From: RBG-16-66-20 sp036560705
GTDB taxonomy: Bacteria > Pseudomonadota > Gammaproteobacteria > Burkholderiales > SG8-39
Assembly: GCA_036560705.1 (NCBI GenBank)
Contig: DATBQR010000009.1
Span: forward strand, 1-16,228
DNA: 16,228 nucleotides
Reading direction: 5' to 3'
The position numbers were made by a program, and so were the translations under genes. Shown piece after piece: positions 1-5,040 of this stretch (position 1 is the first letter of the stretch; each line of letters begins with the position of its first letter). The notes under the pieces were generated by a model. It was not told where the DNA came from. It did not search any database and worked only from the letters and a program-made list of their open reading frames with translations.

Positions 1-539
1 GGAAGAAAATCTTCCTTCGCGGGCAGCTCCGCCTCGACGCCGGCCTCCAGCAGGTCGGAGGGCAGCGACAGATGCACCGGGCCGGGCCGCCCGGCTTTCG
101 CCATGCGCATCGCGCGCGCGAGATCTGCGCCCAGCGTCCGCGCCGAACGCACGGTCCAGGAGGCCTTGCAGGCGGGCGCGGCCATTTCCGCCTGCGCCAT
201 TTCCTGGAAGGCGCCCTTGCCGAGCTCGCTCAGCGGCGCGTGCCCCGACAGCAGCACGACCGGGGATTCCGCGGCAAGAGCGGTGTAGAGCGCCGACACG
301 GCATTGGCGTGGCCCGGGCCGCCGGTCACCAGCGCAACGCCGACCTCCCCGGTGAGACGGCCCCAGGCGTCGGCCATGTGGACCGCGGCAGCCTCGTGGC
401 GCACGTGCAGCAGCGGCAGCTTCGCGTCCAGCGCAGCATCGAACAGCGGCATGACGTGGTTGCCGGAAAGAGCGAACACGTAACGCGTCCCGGCGCGCGC
501 CAGGCCGCGCGCGATGACGTCCGCGCCACGCAACTTCAT
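1..539 (-). CDS. TPP-dependent enzyme, acetolactate-synthase-like, N-terminal part (cut by window edge)
   Basis: The reading frame opens at ATG 537-539 and stays open to the window edge, giving 179 codons of the pyrimidine-binding (PYR) domain of a thiamine-diphosphate enzyme of the acetolactate synthase/benzoylformate decarboxylase superfamily. What is seen: the N-terminus MKLRGADVIARGLARAG, then RHEAAAVHMADAWGR, whose Glu49 matches the Glu that activates the TPP aminopyrimidine in this family, then a GGPGHANAVSAL segment and GRPGPVHLSLPSDLL, which normally closes the PYR domain. The central and TPP-binding domains lie outside the window, so the substrate cannot be assigned. The start codon overlaps the stop of the tlpA-like gene as ATGA (536-539), which suggests translational coupling. 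It is a different protein from the split TPP enzyme at 1390-2513. The N-terminus does not look like a typical sulfoacetaldehyde acetyltransferase (Xsc), so I do not call it that. The family is firm; the exact function is open. Confidence 0.85.
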   Translation of the reverse strand, partial: MKLRGADVIARGLARAGTRYVFALSGNHVMPLFDAALDAKLPLLHVRHEAAAVHMADAWGRLTGEVGVALVTGGPGHANAVSALYTALAAESPVVLLSGHAPLSELGKGAFQEMAQAEMAAPACKASWTVRSARTLGADLARAMRMAKAGRPGPVHLSLPSDLLEAGVEAELPAKEDFL

Positions 540-1039
540 GGAATCGCTGGCGGCAGCAGCGCGAGGATGGCCTTGCGCACCCGATCGTCGGTCCAGTCGA
601 TCCCGCCCGCCACGCTGTAGCGGATCCTGCCGTCGGGGCCGACGAGGAAACTGGCCGGCAGCAGGCGCGCCTGCCAGGCCTTCGCGGCGCCGCTGTCGCG
701 ATCCATCAGCACCGGGAATGCGAGCGGCAGCTGCTCGAGGAAGCGTCGGATGCGCGATTCGGACTCGGCGAGATTCACCGCGAGCACCTCGAACGGCCGC
801 CCGGCGAGCGAGGCGCGCAGCCGGTTCATCGACGGCATTTCCTCGCGGCAGGGTTCGCACCAGGTCGCCCAGAAATTCACCAGCACCACCTTGCCGCGAT
901 ATTCGTCCAGGCGGTAGCTGCGCCCCTCCGCATCCGCTAGCGCCAGCGGCGGCGTGGCACCGCCGCTCCAGGGTTTCAATTGCTGTGCCGCTGCAACGGT
1001 CGCGCAGCACAGCAGGACAGCGGCAAGTAAAATTCGCAT
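536..1039 (-). CDS. TlpA/ResA-like thiol-disulfide oxidoreductase, exported
   Basis: This 167-residue thioredoxin-fold protein belongs to the TlpA/ResA/DsbE group, which works in the periplasm, usually as a reductant for apocytochromes or copper-site assembly. What is seen: a hydrophobic signal segment (residues 4-18, ending in small residues AAA before QQ, no lipobox); the fold start VVLVNFWATW; the active site WCEPC at 60-64; and the cis-proline loop RLLPASFLVG with Pro128. The length is normal for a single-domain TlpA protein. No cytochrome-maturation genes adjoin it. The downstream gene overlaps by ATGA. Upstream, the start codon lies only about 15 bases after a strong terminator, so expression probably depends on read-through from the small-protein gene or on a promoter buried in the hairpin. 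The ribosome site is weak (GGA about ten bases, AGG two bases before ATG). Its redox partner cannot be told from sequence. Confidence 0.93.
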   Translation of the reverse strand: MRILLAAVLLCCATVAAAQQLKPWSGGATPPLALADAEGRSYRLDEYRGKVVLVNFWATWCEPCREEMPSMNRLRASLAGRPFEVLAVNLAESESRIRRFLEQLPLAFPVLMDRDSGAAKAWQARLLPASFLVGPDGRIRYSVAGGIDWTDDRVRKAILALLPPAIP

Positions 1040-1054
1040 CGCCTAGTATCCAAC

Positions 1055-1083
1055 AAAAAAAAGCCCCGCCGAAGCGGGGCTTT
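1055..1083 (-). terminator. Intrinsic terminator after the small Ala/Lys-rich protein gene
   Basis: A perfect 10-bp inverted repeat (1060-1069 with 1074-1083, core GCCCCGC/GCGGGGC) closes on a tetraloop that reads UUCG on the minus strand. It is followed by eight T (complement of A 1055-1062). It terminates the gene at 1102-1305 and sits directly before the tlpA-like start codon at 1039. Confidence 0.93.
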
Positions 1084-1101
1084 CATGACAGCGAAGAAAA
1101 C

Positions 1102-1305
1102 TTACTTCGCCATTTCCTTCTTCGCGGCCTTCTTGCCTTTCGCCGCGTGCTTGCCCTTCTTGTTGCTGGCCGGCTTCGCCATCTCGGATTTCGCCGGAGC
1201 GGCAGCCGGGGCCGCCGGGGCGGCGGCCGGAGCCGACGTCTGCGCCTGAACCGACACGGCAAACGCCGCGGCAACCAGCGCAACGATCAGTTTTTGCTTG
1301 GACAT
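1102..1305 (-). CDS. Small exported Ala/Pro/Lys-rich protein, function unknown
   Basis: A 67-residue protein that I do not recognise as a named family. Residues 1-22 form a clear Sec signal peptide (MSKQK, then a hydrophobic LIVALVAAAFAVSV, then a VQAQ cleavage context). The mature part has two sections: an Ala/Pro-rich stretch (about 23-38, repeats of PAAA/APAA) and a strongly basic tail (about 39-67) rich in Lys, with KSEMAKPA and KKEMAK as imperfect repeats. Composition resembles acid-shock (Asr-like) and other small basic periplasmic proteins, but that is not evidence of homology. Reality of the gene is supported by a good ribosome site (AGGAG, complement 1314-1318, nine bases before ATG), the signal peptide, and a strong terminator 19 bases after the stop. 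It lies between the beta decarboxylase gene and the tlpA-like gene, all on the same strand. Confidence 0.8.
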   Translation of the reverse strand: MSKQKLIVALVAAAFAVSVQAQTSAPAAAPAAPAAAPAKSEMAKPASNKKGKHAAKGKKAAKKEMAK

Positions 1306-1389
1306 TTCTGTTTCTCCTGGTCTATAGACATGGTTCGAAACTGAACCGGAGCGAATAACGCGCCCACCCGCAGGAAGGTTGACAGCTGC

Positions 1390-1980
1390 CTAGTCCAGGT
1401 CGGCGCCGTTCCCAAGTAAAGCCTTACGAAACCGTGACTTAAGGATCCCGCCGTCGCGCGGCGGCAGCACCAGCGGCAGCTTCTCGGCGACTACCTTGAC
1501 CTGGGCGAAATGCGGCCCCGGCGCACCGTGAATCGCCGCCCGCAAGGCACCCAGTTCTGCCGGCTCCCGCACCTGCTTCGCGGACCCGAATCCGCAGGCC
1601 GCGGCCACCTTGGCGAGGTCCACGCCGGCAGCGGTATGCGTCGCCTGCATCCCGGTTTCGCCATAGCGCTCGTTGTCGATCACCACGACCGCGAGGTTGG
1701 CGGGCTGCTGCACGCCGATGGTTGCCAGCGACCCCAGCCCCATCAACATCTCGCCGTCTCCGGTAATGACCAGCACCCTGCGCTCGGGTTGCGCGAGCGC
1801 CAGTCCCAGTCCGATCATCGCCGCGTTGCCCATCGCTCCCCAGAGCGGAAAATTCAGGGGGCCGTCGCCCGCAGCGGTGATGTCCCAGGCCGTGGAACCG
1901 AGTCCGGCCACCACCAGCAGGCCGCCCCGCTTCTCCAGCAGCGCGTTCACCACGTCCCTGCGCTTCATCGATGCCGTCAT
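1390..1980 (-). CDS. comE: Sulfopyruvate/phosphonopyruvate decarboxylase-type TPP enzyme, beta subunit (ComE-like)
   Basis: This 196-residue protein is the TPP-binding (PP) half of a split thiamine-diphosphate decarboxylase; the PYR half is the overlapping upstream gene. What is seen: LWGAMGNAAMIGLGLAL (47-63), a usual PP-domain helix; the TPP/Mg motif beginning GDGEMLMGLGSL at 74 and ending about 27 residues later in IDNERYGETG (Asn103). In archaea ComD and ComE together convert sulfopyruvate to sulfoacetaldehyde (coenzyme M synthesis); bacterial homologues act in sulfolactate breakdown, and related enzymes decarboxylate phosphonopyruvate. ATG 1978-1980 overlaps the alpha stop (ATGA), so I use it rather than the internal ATG at 1968, or the long open frame upstream that merely shadows the alpha gene. 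An equimolar alpha/beta complex is inferred. Subunit type is well supported; substrate and gene symbol are tentative. Confidence 0.82.
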   Translation of the reverse strand: MTASMKRRDVVNALLEKRGGLLVVAGLGSTAWDITAAGDGPLNFPLWGAMGNAAMIGLGLALAQPERRVLVITGDGEMLMGLGSLATIGVQQPANLAVVVIDNERYGETGMQATHTAAGVDLAKVAAACGFGSAKQVREPAELGALRAAIHGAPGPHFAQVKVVAEKLPLVLPPRDGGILKSRFRKALLGNGADLD

Positions 1981-2513
1981 CGCGAGGCCTGGTCTTGGAA
2001 GCTCTTGATGCCGATGACCGCCTGCGAGATCAACACCGCCACCGCCTGGTAGCTGCCGTAGGCGAGCCTTGCGGCGGTGTCCACCGCGGGAGCGATCTGC
2101 GCGGCCGCGTTCGCCTCGTGCACCACCACGCCCATGGACGAGAGCACGCCCGGCGTCGCCTGCCCCATCGGCACCTGCCAGGGATTGAATTCGCCGAACT
2201 GGCCGCGCATGGTGATCAGCATCAGCAGCGGAAAGCGGCACTCCCGCACCATGCCGAGCGCGTTGACGCAGTTGCCGACGCCGCTCGATTGCATCAGCAG
2301 CGCGCTGCGCATCCCGCCCAGCCAGGCGCCGGCGGCAAGGCCGATGCCTTCCTCCTCGGTGCTGAGGACGACCGAGCGCAGTTCGCGGTCGGCCAGGCAC
2401 AGTTCGATCAGCCGCTTGTGGCCGGCGTCGGGCACGTAGCCGACCTGCCGGACACCCGCCTCCTTCAGCGTCCGGAAAACCTGGTCCGGCCAGGATTCTT
2501 CAATGGCACTCAT
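1977..2513 (-). CDS. comD: Sulfopyruvate/phosphonopyruvate decarboxylase-type TPP enzyme, alpha subunit (ComD-like)
   Basis: This 178-residue protein is the PYR-domain half of a split TPP decarboxylase. What is seen: YVPDAGHKRLIEL (26-38), typical of ComD-like proteins; STEEEGIGLAAGAWLGG (51-67), where Glu54 is in the place of the cofactor-activating glutamate; MQSSGVGNCVNAL (74-86); and TMRGQFGEFNPWQ (101-113), with a Gly/Asn-rich turn common in this subgroup. It has no TPP-binding domain of its own and needs the beta subunit. The ribosome site AGGTGA lies about eight bases before ATG 2511-2513. The start overlaps the stop of the sulfite-oxidase-like gene (ATGA 2510-2513) and the stop overlaps the beta start, so the three genes form one coupled operon. 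The sulfite-oxidase neighbour favours sulfopyruvate over phosphonopyruvate as substrate, but no phosphonate or sulfolactate genes are in view to settle it. Confidence 0.82.
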   Translation of the reverse strand: MSAIEESWPDQVFRTLKEAGVRQVGYVPDAGHKRLIELCLADRELRSVVLSTEEEGIGLAAGAWLGGMRSALLMQSSGVGNCVNALGMVRECRFPLLMLITMRGQFGEFNPWQVPMGQATPGVLSSMGVVVHEANAAAQIAPAVDTAARLAYGSYQAVAVLISQAVIGIKSFQDQASR

Positions 2514-3583
2514 CGCACGCTCACCTGTACCCGTTGTGCCGCATTATTGCCGAATCCGGTGACATCCACGGGCGGCTCGAGCGGCTGGATCGCACCGCTT
2601 GCATCGGTGGCGCGGCAGCGCAGCTCGTGGGCGCCCGGCGCCGCGTTCCAGCGCGCGGTCCAGCGCCGCCAGGCATGCACGCCGGCCGAATCCTCGAGCG
2701 CCGCTTCCTGCCAGGCGCCATCCACCGAAAATTCGACGCGCTTTACCTCGCCGTCGCCCGACCAGGCGCGGCCGAGGATCTCGACCGGCCCGGCGTCCAC
2801 CGTGCGCCTGCCGCCGTAATAGTCGGGAATTCCCGGAGGGGCCAGGAGTGAATTGACGCGCATGCGCGTGCAGGGCACGCCCTTCTCTCCCGCCACGCTG
2901 CGAAAATGGTAGCTGACCGCCTGCTGCACGCCGTCGAAAGCGCGGTCGATGACCTCGATGCGCTCGAGCCATTTGACGCTCGCCATGCCGTACCAGGCCG
3001 GCACCACCAGGCGCAGGGGCGCGCCGTGCTGGGGCGGCAACGGTGCGCCGTTCATCGCATAGGCGACCAGCACGTCGCCGCGCAACGCCTCCGCGGGCGC
3101 CAGGCTGCGCGAGAACGTATGCTCGATGCCGCGGTCTATACCTCTATCGGCGCCATGAAATACGATTTCCCGCGCGGACTGCTTCATGTCCGCGTCGTTG
3201 AGCAGATCCGCGAGCACCACCCCGGTCCATTCGGCCGTCGACACGCCCTCCTCGAGCCAGGGCATGGACGGATAGCGAGGCGCCGTCTGGCCGCGGCCGT
3301 TGCCTGCGCATTCCATCGTCACCCGCACCGTTTTGGCGCGCCTGCGCCGCAGTTCCGCAAGATCGAGCGCCTGCGGCTTCGCAACCAGGCCATCGATGCG
3401 CAGCTTCCAGGTCCCGGCATCCGCGGCCGGGATGTCGAAATGGATCAGCAGGTAGTGCAGGCCGGCGGGCGTCAGGTCGTAGCGCAGCGCCTCCAGCGGC
3501 ATGCCGCTGTTGCGCGCAGCGAGCGCGAGTTCCTCCCGCGTATAGCGCCCGACGATCGGGGGTCTGCGTGTTTCCGCGGCCAA
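2510..3583 (-). CDS. Sulfite oxidase-family molybdopterin enzyme, apparently cytoplasmic
   Basis: With the TTG start at 3581-3583 the protein has 357 residues: an oxidoreductase molybdopterin-binding domain (about 35-230) and a C-terminal Mo-co dimerisation domain (about 245-350). What is seen: LTPAGLHYLLIHFDIP (37-52); MECAGNGR (90-97) with Cys92 as the expected molybdenum ligand; VSTAEWTGVVLADLL; HGAPLRLVVPAWYGMASVKW, the typical substrate/cofactor segment. The family oxidises sulfite to sulfate, but related members reduce or oxidise other substrates. No heme domain is present, and neither the TTG start nor the longer open frame to 3763 carries a Tat signal, which is unusual for bacterial sulfite dehydrogenases. 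The TTG start is preferred because GAGGGAG lies about eight bases before it, a TAGAAT box lies at 3615-3620, and the longer frame would run into the divergent chaC-like gene. The stop overlaps the ComD-like start. Confidence 0.85.
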   Translation of the reverse strand: MAAETRRPPIVGRYTREELALAARNSGMPLEALRYDLTPAGLHYLLIHFDIPAADAGTWKLRIDGLVAKPQALDLAELRRRRAKTVRVTMECAGNGRGQTAPRYPSMPWLEEGVSTAEWTGVVLADLLNDADMKQSAREIVFHGADRGIDRGIEHTFSRSLAPAEALRGDVLVAYAMNGAPLPPQHGAPLRLVVPAWYGMASVKWLERIEVIDRAFDGVQQAVSYHFRSVAGEKGVPCTRMRVNSLLAPPGIPDYYGGRRTVDAGPVEILGRAWSGDGEVKRVEFSVDGAWQEAALEDSAGVHAWRRWTARWNAAPGAHELRCRATDASGAIQPLEPPVDVTGFGNNAAQRVQVSVR

Positions 3584-3614
3584 CGGCGATTCTCCCTCTG
3601 CCCCTGAGCGGAGA

Positions 3615-3624
3615 ATTCTATAAT
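3615..3624. promoter_or_regulatory. Overlapping divergent -10-like boxes in a 39-bp intergenic gap
   Basis: Only 39 bases separate the sulfite-oxidase-like start (3583) and the chaC-like start (3623). On the minus strand TAGAAT (complement 3615-3620) is placed to start a leader of about 25 nt for the sulfite-oxidase operon. On the plus strand TATAAT (3619-3624) overlaps it and the chaC-like ATG. Neither has a recognisable -35 box at 16-18 bp, so both are tentative. Confidence 0.35.
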
Positions 3625-4210
3625 GGCCGCATCGATGGATCTTGAGCGGTTCCTCAGCACTGTTCCGCGCGGCGACCTCTGGGTCTTCGGTTACGGCTCG
3701 CTGATGTGGGCGCCGGATTTTCCGCATGCCGAAACAAAGAGCGCGCGGGTACACGGCTACCATCGCGCGCTGTGCATCCTGTCGAGCCGCTACCGCGGCA
3801 CGCCGGAGCGGCCCGGCCTGGTGATGGGCCTGTGCCGCGGCGGTTCATGCTGGGGCATCGCCTTTCGCGTGCTTGCGGGCCAGGCGAAGGAAGTTCTCGA
3901 CACGCTGTGGAAGCGCGAGATGCTGAACAATGTCTACCTGCCGACTTTCGTGCCGGTCGCCCTGCCTGGCACGCAACGCATCCGCGCGCTCGCATTCGTC
4001 GCCGACACGACGCACCGCCAGTTCGTGCGCGAACTCGACGTCGACGGCCGCGCACGCCTCGTCGCGCAGGGCGTCGGCCAGCGCGGCCGCTGCGTGGACT
4101 ACATCCGCAACACGCTCGAACACATGCGCGAACTGGGCCTGCGCGACCCGCATCTTTCGCGCATCCTGGACGCTGCGCTGGGCCTCGCCGCCGGGGAAAA
4201 GAAAAAATGA
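3623..4210 (+). CDS. chaC: ChaC-type glutathione-specific gamma-glutamylcyclotransferase
   Basis: A 195-residue ChaC-family protein. The family cleaves glutathione to 5-oxoproline and Cys-Gly in the cytoplasm. What is seen: VFGYGSLMW (21-29) containing the YGSL substrate-binding loop; ARVHGYHRALCILSSRYRGTPERPGLVMGL (41 onward) with the RGTPERPGL signature of ChaC proteins; and LDTLWKREM with Glu99 at the position of the catalytic glutamate. Length is usual for bacterial ChaC. ATG 3623 has GGAG nine bases upstream; a second in-frame ATG at 3635 is possible if the TATAAT at 3619-3624 is a real -10 box. The stop overlaps the start of the VOC gene (ATGA 4207-4210), so the two are co-expressed. 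No cation/proton antiporter (chaA) is adjacent. Confidence 0.93.
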   Translation: MAASMDLERFLSTVPRGDLWVFGYGSLMWAPDFPHAETKSARVHGYHRALCILSSRYRGTPERPGLVMGLCRGGSCWGIAFRVLAGQAKEVLDTLWKREMLNNVYLPTFVPVALPGTQRIRALAFVADTTHRQFVRELDVDGRARLVAQGVGQRGRCVDYIRNTLEHMRELGLRDPHLSRILDAALGLAAGEKKK

Positions 4211-5040
4211 CCGCAGCGCTCTGGCCGGCGACATTGCATCACCTGCGGCGCGACAGCGCGGACCCGGCGCTGCTCGCGCATTTCTACGGCGACCTCCTCG
4301 GCGACCGGGCCGAGCCGATCGCCGACGGGGAATGGCTGGTCGCCGGACCCGGCCGGGCTCTCATCGTCGGCAGGGGCGGCAAGGGCACGGTGCCCTATTT
4401 CTCCGTCGCGATGCGCGATGCGGCGCACCTCGATGCCTACCGCCGGGGACTGGAGCGGCAAGGCGTCGCCTGCGAGGCGTCGCCTTCGCCGCTGTTCGCG
4501 CCGGGAGCGTTCGCCGTCGCCGATCCGGACGGCAGGCGCGTGGTTTTCGGCCTGCCCATTGCCGTTTCCGCAACCGCAAGCAAACCGGCCGGCCGCCTGC
4601 AGCACTTTGTCTGCGCCAGCACGCGGCTGGAAGAAATGATGAGGTTCTACCGCGACACGCTCGGCATGCTGGAGTCCGACCGCGTGCTGGAGAACGACGC
4701 CGTGGCCGCCGCCTTCCTGCGCTCGGATCCCGAGCACCACAGCTTCGCGGCGTTCCGCGCGCCGGAGTCGCGCGCCGACCACCATTGCTATGAAACCGCC
4801 GGCTGGAACGACATCCGCGACTGGGGCGACCGCATGGCGCAGCTGCGCGTTCCGCTCTGGTGGGGGCCGGGGCGGCACGGGCCGGGCAACAACCTGTTCT
4901 TCATGATCGAGGATCCCGACGGCCACAAGGTGGAATTCTCCGCCGAGTTGGAACAGGTACCGCGGGAAACGGCCTACCGCACCTGGCCGCACGAGCAGCG
5001 CACGCTCAACCTCTGGGGCTCGGCCTGGATGCGGAGCTAA
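4207..5040 (+). CDS. Two-domain VOC protein, type I extradiol dioxygenase-like
   Basis: This 277-residue protein contains two vicinal-oxygen-chelate domains (about 7-120 and 129-250), the arrangement of BphC/2,3-dihydroxybiphenyl 1,2-dioxygenase-like ring-cleaving enzymes. What is seen: the first domain ends in FAVADPDGRRVVFGLP; the second has LQHFVCAS (His133), SRADHHCYET (His192/His193) and DPDGHKVEFSAE (Glu243), whose spacing fits the 2-His-1-Glu Fe(II) site. His177/His178 and His224 are near the places of the further active-site histidines. The C-terminal TYRTWPHEQRTLNLWG is a tail often seen in such enzymes. It is somewhat shorter than classical BphC (about 290-300 residues). The start overlaps the ChaC-like stop by ATGA, with GGGGA ten bases upstream. 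Its stop shares the bases CTAA with the convergent aminotransferase-type gene. The substrate is unknown; a catechol is likely, but other VOC chemistry is possible. Confidence 0.87.
   Translation: MTAALWPATLHHLRRDSADPALLAHFYGDLLGDRAEPIADGEWLVAGPGRALIVGRGGKGTVPYFSVAMRDAAHLDAYRRGLERQGVACEASPSPLFAPGAFAVADPDGRRVVFGLPIAVSATASKPAGRLQHFVCASTRLEEMMRFYRDTLGMLESDRVLENDAVAAAFLRSDPEHHSFAAFRAPESRADHHCYETAGWNDIRDWGDRMAQLRVPLWWGPGRHGPGNNLFFMIEDPDGHKVEFSAELEQVPRETAYRTWPHEQRTLNLWGSAWMRS

Noticed and set aside
514..1344. Plus-strand open frame of 276 codons over the tlpA-like and small-protein genes
   Set aside because: Very Arg/Ser/Pro-rich with no domain; crosses a terminator and two supported genes.
1379..1384. 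Perfect plus-strand TTGACA
   Set aside because: No -10 box lies 16-18 bases downstream and no plus-strand gene follows.
1981..2400. Upstream extension of the ComE-like frame
   Set aside because: This part is the out-of-frame shadow of the ComD-like gene; homology to the PP domain starts only near 1980, where an ATGA overlap exists.
3584..3763. Longer N-terminus (start at 3763) for the sulfite-oxidase-like protein
   Set aside because: It would overlap the conserved N-terminus of the divergent ChaC-like gene and adds no signal peptide or conserved motif.
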